A stretch of DNA of 64,000 nt from Stomoxys calcitrans (GCF_963082655.1 NC_081556.1:67323727-67387726), one strand, 5' to 3'. Positions 23,085 to 50,820 are shown, numbered from the stretch's first letter. Notes: generated by a model from the sequence alone, not told the origin. A program made the numbers and translations.

Positions 23085-24191
23085 CAGGGCTGCCAGAAGT
23101 GACGATTTTATGTAATTTTGCCCAAAATTTGGCCATTTGACGCTTCACGATTTTTGTTTTGAATCCCTTTATAAGTTGACGATTTTTTCGGGATTTATTA
23201 GTTTTGAAATTGACCTCAAATCTGAGAAAAACAGTTTAGAATTCAGAATTTGGAGTTACATACCTCGCGCAGCACTTATTCGTGCGTGTCAAAAAAACAA
23301 AATTAAATAGGTTAGTTTCTATTGTGTGTGTTACACACAAAGAACGCACGCATGCATTTGACGGATAAGTTAACAAACTCTTCACATTGAAAGGGTGCAA
23401 AACATATGATTTGGATTTGTTTACTGTACAAAAATGGTTTTGCAGTCTGTAAAATCAAGAATTTCTTTTATTAAAACGATTTCAAACAACATTATTGACA
23501 ATAAGCGTTGAAATGAACGTTGAAAGTTACACGAATAAGCAGATTTTTTTAGAAATTCATATGCAGCAAAAGGCGCATGGTATGTAACTCAACCAAAAGA
23601 ACCCATTTGGGCGCAATTGATTGCTTAAGTACGCATACATCAGTGCTGCGCGTGGTATGTTACTCGAGCTTTATGGTTGACTTGGTACGACAAATCCGCA
23701 CAATTGGCCGATTGTAATGTAAAGGGTAGTTAAATTTTAAGATTTGATGTTGATTTTGAATAACTTTAACGCTTTGCTCGATTGTGTGTATTTCCATCAT
23801 AAAATTGAGTTAGTCTGAAATTATGAAATGTCAAATGAAATGTAGAAAAAAGCTTGACGTATACAACATCGGTCCTTAGACTGTAACCACACTTTATATA
23901 TTTAAATGTTATAAGCCCTCCAATCATATTAAAGCCTGAATTCTATATATTTTGATATCATTTGTTTTGCTCTTACAATTAAAATTTGATCCTTATTTTA
24001 TTGAAAATATTCAAAAAAACTCAACCGTTAATATTCATTATAAACATTATAATGGGCAAAAATCGCACAATTTAATTGGTTTAGACTAATTTAAGAGAGT
24101 GACGATTTTGTAACGACCTTCTAAAACATGGCGATTTTGACAATTTTTTCTTCATTTTGACGATTTTTTGCCAAAAAGACCAGCAGCACTG
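23085..24191. mobile_element. Non-autonomous hAT-type element with exact 8-bp target duplication
   Basis: The element begins CAGGGCTGCCAG. Read from the other end it begins CAGTGCTGCTGG. It is flanked on both sides by the identical 8-mer TTTGTGCC (23077-23084 and 24192-24199), the hAT target-site signature. Both subterminal regions are rich in GACGATTTT words (23100-23180 and 24100-24170), as expected for subterminal transposase-binding repeats. There is no transposase frame in the 1,107 bp. Confidence 0.85.
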
Positions 24192-24249
24192 TTTGTGCCC
24201 CGCATTGGATTATTGGCTTTATTACAAGCCATTAGATCGCAAACTGAAT

Positions 24250-24570
24250 GTCGTTAGATTTTGTGTAATTTTGCCCATGAACATTCCGCTAAGGAACAGG
24301 AGCAAACTTCTCACATATCAATGATCGCAGTCCAATTCAAGTTTAAGCTCAATGATAAGGAGCCTCCTTTTTATAGCCGAGTCCGAACGGCGTGCCGCAG
24401 TGCGAACCTCTTTGGAGAGATGTTTTACATAGCATAGTACCTCACAAATTTTACCAGCATTAGGAGGGGAAAACCACCGCTGAAAATTTTTTCTGATGGT
24501 CTCGCCAGGATTCGAACCCAGGCTTTCAGTGCCATAGGCGGACATGCTAACTTCTTCGAAGGCGAGTATA
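24250..24570 (-). repeat. tRNA-derived SINE
   Basis: On the minus strand, TTAGCATGTCCGCC and GGGTTCGAATCCTGGCGAG form the tRNA-like head, with a strong B box and a decayed A box. A body follows without a long frame of its own, ending near CATGGGCAAAATTACACAAA. The overlapping 92-codon frame is a by-product. The head matches the scrap at 5490-5580. Confidence 0.6.
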
Positions 24571-25292
24571 TTTCTATAATGCCAATTATGAACCAATAAT
24601 ACATTTCCTGGATTCTATAAACTGGTCTGATTTGTTGCTGGATCACGATATCAACACAAGGTATTTTAAATTTAAAATGACACTTAATCAATGTTTTCTC
24701 CTACATGTTCCAATTATGAGATTTAAGAAACCATATAAATTGCCTTGGTTTAATAGCCAATTGCAGCATTCAAAGAACTTAAGAAACAAAGCTCAAAGAT
24801 AATATATAAGGTCTGGTTTATTCACATATTCACAGCACGACTGTTTAACTAAATTTGTATATAAACTTTACATTAGTCAAATGGAATCGCGTATAATGAG
24901 TATCACAAGTAATCCTTAGCAATTTGTGGTATTCTTCAAAAGCAAAAAAAATCTAATGGTATTTCACGTTCTTTGTGTTTTCAAGATAGAGAGGCGATAG
25001 GCGCAAAGGGTGTCGCTAATTTGTTTGCCTCATTTTAATTATCCGTTTACAAAACCTCGGTAAACTTGAGATTTTCTTCTAAATTTCTAACATTTGTAAA
25101 TGATTTTGTCGACATCAGGGATATCCAACTAGACGACTCGGAACAATTCTTAAGTTAGATATTAATAAATGTGCGGATTTGGACCTATTGCCACCTCTAT
25201 TCTTTCGTAACTGTGCAACTTCTTAACATGTTGCTCTTATAATAATATTTAATAAGTCACTCTCTCAAGGTAATCTCCTGGATGATTGAAAA

Positions 25293-25841
25293 ATGGCTTT
25301 TATTTCCGGCTATATAGATATAGTTGGTATTTACCGCCCGATATTTAAGTTATCTACAATGGCAAAACTTCTGGACAAGTTAATTAATAAACGCCTTACC
25401 TGGATATTCAGAAACTATATTTCCTCCAGTCAACACGGGGTTTATCACGGTAGGACATCTTGTTCGAATTTGACCGTTTTCACTCAGTTTTGTTCTAATT
25501 CCTTGGAGAAAGGAAAACAAGTAGACGCACTCTACACAGATTTTAGCATGACTTTTGATAAATTGCCGCATAATGTGTTATCATCATACATTTCTCAAAG
25601 AGTTATTTCTGTTAAAGTTGGCGAATGTATGTCAGATCCCATCGATGTTGTATCTGGCTATTCTCATTGTAGCCATCTGGGTCTGTTATTATTCTTATTA
25701 TTCATAAATGACATTTATCGTTCTATTTCACGCTCTCAGTGTTTGCACTACGCTGGTGATTTTAAGGTTAATTACGAGATTTCTACATATTCTGATTACA
25801 TAGATTTTCAAAACGATATCAACTGCTTGATGAATAGGTGA
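25293..25841 (+). pseudogene. Jockey-like reverse transcriptase domain
   Basis: This 182-codon open stretch covers most of the polymerase fingers and palm. It has YRPIFKLSTMAKLLDKLINK, ISSSQHGVYHGRTSCSNL and DALYTDFSMTFDKLPHNV (motif A with the first catalytic Asp). GYSHCSHLGLLLFLLFINDI follows (a motif B position where related elements have GVPQGSHLGPLLF). Motif C reads YAGD instead of YADD, so one catalytic Asp is lost. Upstream codons are interrupted by stops. The protein would have copied the LINE RNA at a nicked target. It belongs to the Jockey superfamily, though the exact clade is uncertain. Confidence 0.85.
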
Positions 25842-25924
25842 TAAGTTAATCGGCTAGTCCTGAATCTATCTAAATGCAAAGTTTTGACTTACACTCGTAA
25901 GCATTTACCAATATTATGCAATTA

Positions 25925-27175
25925 CTAGCGGAGCGGGCCCGGGCTCCGCTGAGCCTTCTTTTACTTTATATGGAACAAAAGTTTCCTTGGCATATTTATT
26001 TTCGCCAATTAAAGATCTTTTAATGAAATACCATACAAACTTAACTAACAGTTTAACAATATAAGTGCCTTTATCTGAATCCCACATGATCTTTATTGGT
26101 CTACGAATTTAAGTTTGGATGTAAGGTGTACTCTATTCTTAAAATACTTCATTTCAGCCCGGTATTCTCATGATGTCTGATTTAGTGGTGTTTTCGGGGG
26201 AGAGGGTGTCCCTCAGATACTTGGCCCTGAAAAAATATCAGCATCGTGCTCTTCCCTCAAATACCATTTATTTAAACCCCATATTACCATTACCATTATA
26301 TCAGCAACGTGCTTTGTTCTCATATATCTATATATCATTTATTTGAACCCCATATTGCCATTGCCCTCAAAATTGGATATCATATTCGTTTTCTAATCTC
26401 ATTTAAACTCCTTATTGCAAAAGTCAGCAAATATGTTCGGTTTGGGGTATTGACCCTAAAAACTATGAATATTTAGTCCCACTCTCTTTAAGACCCAAAT
26501 TGTCTTGATGAGCAAATAGGTCCATTTCTACATTCAAATACCTTTTATTTAAACCCCATATTCCCATGGTCAGTAAATAAGTCCTGTTTGGGGTGTGTTT
26601 TGGGAAAGGGGTGGACCCCCAGGAACATGGTCCCACATTTGGGTATCAGATTAATGTTCTACTCGCAAATACCTTTCATTTGAGTCCCATATTGCCATGG
26701 TTGGTAAATATGTCCGATTTAGGGGTATTTTGGGGCTTGGGGTGGTCCCCCTAGCACTTGGTCCGACAATTGGATTTCAGATACGTTTTCTTATCCTAAA
26801 TACCTTTCATTTGAGTCCCATATTGTCGTGATTGGTCTAAATATATGTTTGGTTGGTTTTAGGGTGGTGTAGCCCCCGTTAGTACCCCATCCGAAATTTG
26901 GATACCAAATTTTTATTTTTAGGGTACTGTATGAGAGCACACAAAATTTCGCCTAAATCGCACCACCCATCTCCTAGATCTGGCGTTTCTGAAAATTAGG
27001 GTAAGGGGGAGGGTCCGACCCCACTTCAGATATCAAAAAATGTAGTACCTTATTTTCACCACGGTGTCATTACGCACAGCTCTAAAATTTCAAGAAATTT
27101 CGGTTCAGCCGTTTCTGAGTCTATGAGGAACACACAAACATACAAACAAACACATCTTGATTTTTATATATAAGA
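25925..27175 (-). mobile_element. Non-autonomous Helitron inserted in Jockey A
   Basis: On the minus strand it starts TCTTATATATAAAAATCAAG after a host A. It ends in a perfect GC-rich hairpin (AGCGGAGC, 7-nt loop, GCTCCGCT) and CTAG before a host T. The host LINE frame continues from ...CAATTA directly into TACGGACC on the other side, so the empty site was an AT dinucleotide, exactly the Helitron target. It is a close relative of 1569-2895 and 59352-61214, with no Rep/helicase frame. Confidence 0.88.
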
Positions 27176-27716
27176 TACGGACCACTTTGGTAACGAAGTT
27201 TTACGGGTAAACCAAGTAAGAGATCTTGGAATATTTGTTGATCCCATATTTTCATTTAAACATCATATTGAGTATATTATCCCAAAATCTAATACTCAAT
27301 ATAGATTTTTGAAAAGAAATTCAAAGGCGTCCTCTAGTAACTCACTGAAAACCCTTGATGAGAGCTTGGTTAGGCCTCATATTGAGTACTTATGTATTAT
27401 TTGGGATCCATTTTATAACGAAGAAATAAATAGAGAAGGTTCAAAACAGTTTTACAAGATTTGCTTTAAGAATGCATTATAAATGGGATGGTTTGCCATT
27501 CTACATAGAACGATGCCGAATTATTGGCATTCAACAACTACAATTTAGAAGAAAACTTTAAGATATTTATTTTATGAAAGATTTGATTGACACAAATATT
27601 GACTGCTCAAAGTTGCCATTCAATGTCGATTTTTAAGAGAACATCATTTGTTTGACATTCCTTTCCAAAGAACCTACTAAGAGATGAATGAACCCTTAAC
27701 GCGAAGCCTCTGCTTA

Positions 27717-28847
27717 AGGCTCTATTACACGGCATGTAGTTGTCTTATGACATGTCGTGTGATACAAACGAAACAAACATATGAAAATCACTTTTCAAAA
27801 TAGCACATGTAATTTTTTCGATTAGAACGTTCTCTATTCCTTTAGACAGAAACTTAAAGAAATCAGCTGTTTTAGTTGTCAGTCGAATGATAGCAACGCC
27901 AAATTAAACTGTTTTCACAAACTTATGTTTTCACCAGCTTTCTCACAACTTTAACAATTATTGCGCATAATAAAATCAGATTTTTCTCAAATTTTTAGGT
28001 TATGTCATACGAAATTAACATACAGGTGTGACACTAAAAATGATGGATCGAATGTAAATTGACCATTTTGACAAACATTTTCAACTACATGTGAATACAA
28101 CAAATGACATGTCATAAGCAGTGTTGCCATTCAAGAAAATTATTTCCTACCAAAATTCAAGAAAAATCCTTCCAAACCCGACTAAAACCTATCAAAAGTT
28201 CTACAAGCCATTAGCAGTCCATCAAGCCCATTATTTTTTCAAGCCTACAAAGTATACATACTAGATTGTTATATTCATAGACGGTCTGTTTGTTGAAATC
28301 ACATCCTAAAGTTCAAAGTTGGCTTATATTGTAATAAGCCAACTTTAAACTTTGTAACCGATTCATACCGATCTCCCCATAAGAAATATTGAGTTCATCA
28401 ATATTTGAGCCCAGAAATGTTAATTTACTAACCATTTTCCACGTTACAGTGGACCCCTTAACATCTGAGTATGAACCGGATCTGACCTTAACTGTATGCA
28501 CCTGGCCTATATCCCTGTTTTCCGATTAAAGACATACAAAAGCCGCTTTTTTATCAAGAATTTATGAAATTTGGAGATCCCTTGCCAGTCGTATCAGTTA
28601 CAGTCATTCATTCATGGTTTTATACTCCACGAATACAAAGAATCAACATGAAGCGAAATCATTTTGAGTTATCCTCGGCGATTTTATCAGCACACAAACA
28701 TGGGTTTTTATATGTTGGAAAAACTTACCAAAAATTGAGGTGAGCCTATCAACCTACCAAGAGAATAAAAACCTACCAATTTTGGTGGGAAACTCTACAA
28801 ATGGCAATACTGGTCATAAGACATCTACATGCCGTGTAATAGCGCCT
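27717..28847. mobile_element. Inverted-repeat MITE, Harbinger-like, inserted in Jockey A
   Basis: The left end is AGGCTCTATTACACGGCATG and the right end, inverted, is AGGCGCTATTACACGGCATG. Similarity extends over about 45 bp, to TCTTATGACATGTC. TTA flanks both ends (27714-27716 and 28848-28850), the 3-bp duplication expected for PIF/Harbinger elements. Removing it and one TTA restores the LINE frame (RSLCL then LFNSIANQ). Its own interior was later split by the hAT MITE at 28119-28812, so its original length was about 430 bp. The superfamily call is inference. Confidence 0.75.
28119..28812. mobile_element. hAT-type MITE nested in the Harbinger-like MITE
   Basis: It begins CAGTGTTGCCAT and ends ATGGCAATACTG, with looser inverted similarity for about 40 bp (CCTACCAAAATTC against CCCACCAAAATTG). 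It is flanked by the identical 8-mer GTCATAAG (28111-28118 and 28813-28820), a hAT target duplication. The duplicated bases belong to the terminal inverted repeat of the outer MITE. There is no transposase. Confidence 0.88.
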
Positions 28848-28917
28848 TTATTTAACTCCATTGCAAACCAAATAGACTACGAGTATCGCATACAACGACG
28901 CATTTTCAAGATCTTAG

Positions 28918-29918
28918 AATTTTCATACCCTCCACCATAGGATGGGGGTATACTAATTTCGTCATTCTGTTTGTAACTGCTCGAAATATTCTTGATCGTC
29001 ATGACATTTTAAGTTGAACTAGGGATGTCCGTCCGTCTGTCTGTCGAAAGCACGCTAACTTTCGAAGGAGTAAAGCTAGCCGCTTGAAATTTTGCAAAAA
29101 TACTTCTTATTAGTGAAGGTCGTTTGGGATTGTAAATGGGCTATATCGGTCCACGTTTTGATATAGCTGCCATATAAACCGATCTGGGATCTTGACTTCT
29201 TGAGCCGCTAGAGGGCACAATTTTTATCCGATTTGGCTGAAATTTTGCATGAGGTTTTTTATGACTTCCAAAAACTGTGCTGAGTATGGTTCAAATCGGT
29301 CCATAACCAGTTATAGCTGACATATAAACCGATCTGGGGTCTTGACTTCTTGAGCCTCTACAGGGATCAATTCCTATCCGATTTGGCTGAAATATTGCAT
29401 GAGGTGTTTTGTTATGACTTTCAACAACTCTGCTAAGAATAGTTCAAACAGGTCCATAACCTGATATAGGTGCCTTATAAACCGATCTGGGGTCTTGACT
29501 TCTTGAGCCTCTAGAGGACGCAATTATTATCCGATTTAGCTGAAATTTTGTACAACGGCTTCTCTCATGACCTTTAACGTACGTGGTGTCGAAAATGGCA
29601 TGAATCTGTTTATAGCCTAATGTAGCTCCCCTATAAACCAATCTCCCTATTTTATTTCTTCATCCCCTAAAGTGCGCAATTCTTACTAGATTTGGCTGAA
29701 ATTTTACACAATGACTTCTACTATGGTCTCCAATATTCAGTTCAATTATGGGCCGAAATGAACCATAACTTGATATTGTTCCAATAACATAGCTATTATT
29801 TTCTTTTATCGTTTGTTTGCCTAAAAAAGAGATACAGTGGCAAGAGCTCGACAAATGCGATCCATGGTGGAGGGTATATAAGATTCGGCCCGGCCGAACT
29901 TAGCACGCTTTTACTTGT
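28918..29918 (+). mobile_element. mini-me/DINE-1-type repeat, copy M5
   Basis: It has both ends (CATACCCTCCACCATAGGAT and the palindrome with CTTTTACTTGT), a GTCC/GTCT run and five units of about 150 bp. The usual TATATATA core segment is deleted around 28985-28990. It directly abuts the C-terminal end of Jockey A. Confidence 0.85.
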
Positions 29919-30201
29919 CCTCGATTATGATAATACATAACTATGTAAATTTCTACAGCTTTTTGGCAATGTTGCAATTTATATTTCTAGTATATTGTTA
30001 TTAATTAATTTAATATGTAAGAGCATAACTCTGTAGATGAAATAAACAAAAAGAAAATACGTGTCCTGGCGCTAATTTAACCAATCTATAGTAGTATTTA
30101 CTGTTCTGCCTGATAAACTTTTAGAAAATGTTGGAATATTCAAATTTTATATAGATCTAACAATTTTTTGTACTTGTTTTCAAATGTGTTTTTAGAAGAA
30201 T
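29919..30201 (+). promoter_or_regulatory. Putative 5' region and 5'-UTR splice acceptor of the sulfotransferase gene
   Basis: A T-rich stretch ending TTTTTAG at 30195 lies six bases before the ATG. It looks like a 3' splice site, so the first coding exon may be preceded by an upstream non-coding exon. No TATA box, initiator or other promoter element is convincing. Confidence 0.3.
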
Positions 30202-46270
<16,069 letters not shown>

Positions 46271-46297
46271 AAAAAATAGAAAAATTTAATTATTGAA

Positions 46298-46303
46298 ATT
46301 AAA
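46298..46303 (+). terminator. Possible poly(A) signal ATTAAA
   Basis: A common variant of AATAAA, 28 bases after the sulfotransferase stop codon. No canonical AATAAA occurs in the next 100 bases. Confidence 0.4.
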
Positions 46304-46889
46304 AATATATAATCCAATAACACAATCTTAATCTTAGCAAAAAGTATTCAAAATTTGGGGACCCTAGTAGATCCAGAGGATAATCCATTGGGCTTGAAAG
46401 TTGGTCACCCCAATCGGGTAAAATTTTGAATTGATTGCAATTCATTCATTTATAGGCCGATCGGCTTGATTAACATATTTTTTTTAAATTTTAGTCAATG
46501 TATCGTTGGTATTTCAGAAATTGTGGGACTATTTGCAAAACGATTTAACATTTAACGAGTTTAAAAGTTTCCCTTCCTATTAAAAGTTATTCGCCTCAGA
46601 ATCTAAAATATTCAAAAAAAATCTGCATTTAGCTTTTTTTTGCAAAATAATGTTACTCATTTTTTCCTTCATAACATTTTTTTAATTCCAGTAGGTGTTA
46701 TTTATTTTTTTATTAGTGTTAATTTCGATTCAAAAAAAAATTGTCACACTAATGTTGCACTTATGCGGGACCACATTTTGGAAATGTCGCCCCAACCCTC
46801 TCATAGTGTTACACTTTTTGCATTTTCAATCAAACAAATTTAAATGTCCATATCATACCGAGTATGATTGTGTAGACTTGATCATCTTT
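46304..46889. other. Unassigned A+T-rich sequence
   Basis: 3' flank of the sulfotransferase gene. Nothing is recognised. Confidence 0.35.
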
Positions 46890-47344
46890 CCCTCCCCCCT
46901 CAAAATGATTTTGTCTAAACAAAAAAATTAAATCAATTTTACTCAAAACCAAAAATTTGAGTAAAATTTTTTTAAAATTACAACATTTTATATTTGTAAA
47001 ATTCTACAAAGACGACATTTTGATCAGGCCAGGACCGCCTAAAAATTATTTTTCTAAAGGACAAAATTGCAATGGAATTCCAAGTAAAACAAAATTTTAA
47101 TGAAGTTTTTTCTAAGCAAATTTATATGAAATTTTCCTTAAAACAAAGTTAAATCGTAGCATTCTCTAATGACAAAACATCAGCACGGCTGGACCCCCCC
47201 AAGAAATTATTTTTTAAGATAAAATTTCTTTAAACTTTTTTCTAAAAACAACATTTTAATCAAATATTTTTTTAAACACAAAATTTGTATAAAAAAAATT
47301 CAAGAACATTTTTTCTAAAGACAAAATTTTAATGATTTTTTAAG
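46890..47344. repeat. Degenerate AAAATTTT/TTTCTAAA tandem array
   Basis: A loose unit of about 30-45 bp built on TTTTTTCTAAA, GACAAAATTTTAATGAA and similar phrases is repeated about ten times. It is a low-complexity repeat without coding value. Confidence 0.55.
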
Positions 47345-47395
47345 GACTTAATTTCGGAAAATCTAATCGATGAGGTTCATGATTGCAGGGTCTTC

Positions 47396-47710
47396 ATGGA
47401 ACACTCTTTCTCTTACCATCGCTACATTAGGTTTATAATAGCACGGCCAGCGCCGAATCCGATAAGACTCCGGAATAAGTTGAAAACCTACTGGACCAAA
47501 TTCGGAAGCCTACTCAGAAGAAGACTTGGGCAAGATAATTTAGATTGTTCAAGCATAGAAAACATGAACGAAAATGTCAACAGGATTACGACTGCACTGG
47601 TGGTGTCCTTTGAAGATAGTTGTCCTCTTCGGGAAAGGAAATCCGCCCAAAAAACCCTGGATGATCGGGGAGATTTGCAATATTGGGAAAGAGGTCCGCA
47701 AATTTTTTAA
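47396..47710 (+). pseudogene. LINE family 2 endonuclease C-terminus
   Basis: The frame reads MEHSFSYHRYIRF, where the catalytic SDH has become SYH, then a basic linker (LLRRRLGQDNLDCSS). It matches the minus-strand scrap at 10557-10870, which keeps SDH. Loss of Asp would disable nicking. Confidence 0.7.
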
Positions 47711-48083
47711 CAGAGCATGTCGTAAAAAGGGGAAGTTTATTGAGATGTGTATTACACACCGCTCAAGGAATACAACAAGATTACCCGAGCGGCAAAACGT
47801 GCCTCCAGGAAGCTTTTCTGCGAATAGGTCGATAGCGTTAATGACGCCGCCAAGATAAAAAAGTCTCTCTCCAAACTGAAACTTTAGTAGACGACATGGG
47901 AGTGAGAGCAGAAACCACGGAGGACATGTTGAGGCCTTTATTTAAACACATTTTCCACAGGATACGAAGGGACTCACGCAGACACCGCAATCTTGGAATA
48001 ATGACTCGAAGGTTTATAATTACGGAATTTATGGTGAGGATTTTCAAACCATTTAAGTCACCCGGACCTGATGGAATATTTCC

Positions 48084-48311
48084 ATGCTGACTAAGGAGGG
48101 ATTTGAAACCGTCTGCTATACAGACGATGTTATAATACTTCTAAGGGGTAAGGATCCGAACCAGCTATGCAGAAGGGCCGGAAGGGTCTTGCATATGGCA
48201 TATGAATGGGCTAGACCCAGAGGTATCAATGTTAACCCAGAGAAGACTGATACTAGGTGTGATCTTGGACAGGAAACTGAATTGGAAGTGTTACATTCAG
48301 GAGCGTACTGA
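48084..48311 (+). pseudogene. LINE family 2 polymerase motif C region
   Basis: GFETVCYTDDVIILLRG contains the motif C tetrad as YTDD rather than YADD. WARPRGINVNPEKTD follows, the segment just after the active site in I-type LINEs. Roughly 500 bases between 'SPGPDGIFPC' and this motif are missing, so motifs A and B are gone. Confidence 0.72.
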
Positions 48312-48389
48312 GAAGGCTCATAGATGTTGAGCACTATGTAGACGGGACGTAGGCTGAATCCTAGGACAGTCCACTGGCTCTACAGGAGC

Positions 48390-48722
48390 GTGATTAGACC
48401 AATACTTACTTACACCTCCGTAGTTTGGTGGACTGCTATGGAAAAAAAGTGCAACATAAGGACCATACAACAGGTTCAGAAAACATGTTGTCTTTGCATA
48501 GGCGGAGCGATGAGAACCACGCCCACTATGGCACTGAAGACTATTCTAGATATCCGACCCATTGACATACAAATTAAGTGTGAGACAGCCGCTGCTGCTA
48601 TGAGACTTAAGGCGATGGGAGAATGGATTGAGGATGGGAGCAGGTCATACCATCGCGGTAGAATCGAGGCGACGATAGGAAACCTGGAAGGAAGGGAAAA
48701 GGTTTCCGATCGGAAACCTTGA
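48390..48722 (+). pseudogene. LINE family 2 polymerase thumb region
   Basis: IRPILTYTSVVWWTAMEK, VQKTCCLCIGGAMRTTPTMA and IDIQIKCETAAAAMRLKA are the family 2 counterparts of the thumb region at 16400-16640 in family 1. Confidence 0.75.
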
Positions 48723-49689
48723 ACCTTGAAGTTGAGTGCAAGGCACTGCTGCCATCGGCAGAGTATTGGACTGACGGAACCCTAGTATTGCCGTCTGGAA
48801 GATCATGTTATACGGAGAACCCAGGGACTGAGATCTGTTTTAGACTCCTTCACCATAATACGGCCCTGCAGGCAGAGATCCGGCGATCACGGAATACGTG
48901 AGGTAGTGTGGTGCTAACGCTAGGACGTCGAGTGTGAACATCTTTACCGTAAAATTGCCATAAGGGCAATAACAACCAGGACGGTAAAGTCACGAACAGT
49001 CTTGCAGTGTAAGAAGGAGATTAACGCCTTCTCTGAGGATGGGAAAATCCGCATCGTTTGGGTGCCGGGCCATAACGGAGTAAGGGGAAATGAAAGAGCA
49101 GACGATTAGGTGGTGAAGGCCAGAGGACTGCCGTCAATAAACTTGGTTAACCCGAAGCCTTTCGGGACGACGCGGTCGGAGTTAAGGGAGTGGGCGACGA
49201 ATGCGCATGCAACATTGTGGAACAGCGAAACGGTCGGTAGGAGAGATCGTGAGAAGATGAGGCTATTACTGAAATGAAGTAAGAAGGGGGTCAGTATAGC
49301 TATTGGTATCATAACGGGACACATAGGACTACGAGCTCACTTATGCAAAATCGATGGGGCAAGTGATAGCATGTGTAGGGCATGCGGGTAAGATGATGGG
49401 ACGTTGGAGCATTTCCTTTGTCATTGCCCGGCTTTCGGGTCCACCTGATACCGGCACTTAGGTGGAGACACAATATCAGACGTGAACTAACTTAGGGGAG
49501 TGATATTTAAAACAATTAAGGATTTTCTAAGTAGCACGGAATTCCTAATTCAAAGTTATCTTTTTGAGGTTACTTTATAGTTTTTAGATCCCACAACAAG
49601 CCGATTACTGGCTAAGGTGTATGTCCATAGTGGTATGGGGCGGATTAATATCTGCACCCTCTTTTCAACCTAAGCTAACCTAACCTAGT

Positions 49690-50620
49690 CAGAAATTTAT
49701 CAACTTTTTCAAAGAACAATTAGTAATATTTCAATTTAACTTAATTTGATTTCAATTTATTGGCTCAATAGCTAACAGAACATTATAAATCATTCATGAA
49801 TATAGAAAAATTAACTCTGAATAACCCTGCATAAATATACCGAATGTGATCAGCAAATTCGTTATCTAATAAAGAGACAGAGGAAGAAAACAAAATGTAT
49901 ATATACACAAAAACTTACATCTGTACACTGCTACTGTAAAAAAATTATAGATTCCTTGAATTACATCAGCAATGAAATTAAAAATTGTAAAGAACACTTT
50001 TTTAGAGCCCCGAAATGATCACCATGATTAATATACATTAATATACATAAATAATTATTTCTAATAAAACCGTTTCGTTTTTTTTTCTTGGAATTCTATA
50101 ATTCACAATATAGTATTTGCGGCATTTGACACGGAGCTCGTCGTGAATAAGGGACGAAAATTCAAGTAGAAATTTGTTAGTTCTGTTACTATTGACTTAC
50201 GTTATTATTAAGTTAGTATTTCACAGTGAAATACCCATGTTTTTTACTATGATTTTTTTGAAAAACTACAAAAACATCACTGATAAAATAACGCCTTTAT
50301 AAAAATGTTATCATAAATAATTGGAATGACCTAATGAATGAAATCGGAAAGTTTTTTTGCTTCAAAATTAATATCTACAAAAAGTAATCGTAAAATATAT
50401 AAAATTCCACTGTGAAACACAAACTTTATGCTCACCTTATGTGAGACTTAGCATAATGTAAAATATTTCAAAATTAATATTTTGAAATATTCAATCATAG
50501 TTGTTTAATGCTTTCAGTTTCAGTTATGGAAATAAATGTCATTTAAGACCGACAATAACCGACGAAAAACCTGTTGAAATCATAAAGCTATTCATTTTAT
50601 CCCTAACATCAAATCAACAA
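49690..50620. other. Unassigned A+T-rich sequence
   Basis: Nothing recognisable. Two CACAGTG/CACTGTG words (50233 and 50408) face each other but are too short to call an element. Confidence 0.35.
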
Positions 50621-50621
50621 T

Positions 50622-50820
50622 CTTAAGGCATTGTTGATAACAGAATTTCACGCTTAACATAATTATCCGTCCACATTTCGATGGTGGCTGATACACTACC
50701 TGGATCGTCAGATTTAGTAATGTCGTCCAAATAGCTCCACACAAAACTCCGACCTTTGTGTTGGCCAGACGGGGTGAGTTTCCACTTCACTTCAAACAAA
50801 GGAATCAGAAAAACTAGCAA
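50622..50820 (-). pseudogene. hAT transposase relic, Hermes/hobo clade
   Basis: The minus-strand 65-codon frame contains LTPSGQHKGRSFVWSYLDDI. It resembles the start of the BED-type DNA-binding region of Hermes (KITPRHKGTSFIWNVLADI). After four residues it passes into SVSATIEMWTDNYVKREIL. This resembles a Hermes segment about 150 residues further on (GASATIDLWTDNYIKRNFL), which carries the first catalytic Asp of the DDE domain. The frame is therefore a deletion derivative joining the N-terminus to the catalytic core. No hAT ends were found around it. The comparison is from memory of the family and was not aligned by program. Confidence 0.65.

Larger units (their letters stand above)
24660..28920 (+). 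mobile_element. Jockey-like LINE A, split by three nested insertions
   Basis: The host LINE can be read in the segments 24660-25924, 27176-27716 and 28848-28920. They give, in order, a pre-polymerase region (PWFNSQLQHSKNLRNK), the reverse transcriptase, a post-catalytic region (VNQVRDLGIFVDPIFSF, SLVRPHIEYLCIIWDPF) and the C-terminus (FDIPFQRTY, EMNEPLTRSL then LFNSIANQIDYEY). The frame reads smoothly across both insertion points once the inserts are skipped. It has stops, frameshifts and YAGD in place of YADD, so it is dead. Confidence 0.82.
47345..49685 (+). mobile_element. I/LOA-like LINE family 2, best copy, internally deleted
   Basis: In order it has the endonuclease C-terminus (47396-47710), the start of the polymerase (FKSPGPDGIFPC at about 48050), a palm scrap after a deletion and the post-catalytic region. 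An RNase H remnant (IRIVWVPGHNGVRGNE at about 49050), a Cys/His end and a tail of CCTAA-type repeats at 49668-49684 follow. Overall order and tail match LINE family 1, but the sequences are clearly a different family. It is broken by stops, frameshifts and deletions. Confidence 0.8.

Noticed and set aside
50233..50420. CACAGTGAAAT and CACTGTGAAAC words as possible hAT ends around the Hermes-like relic
   Set aside because: They do not enclose the relic, are only 7-8 bp and have no matching 8-bp flanks.
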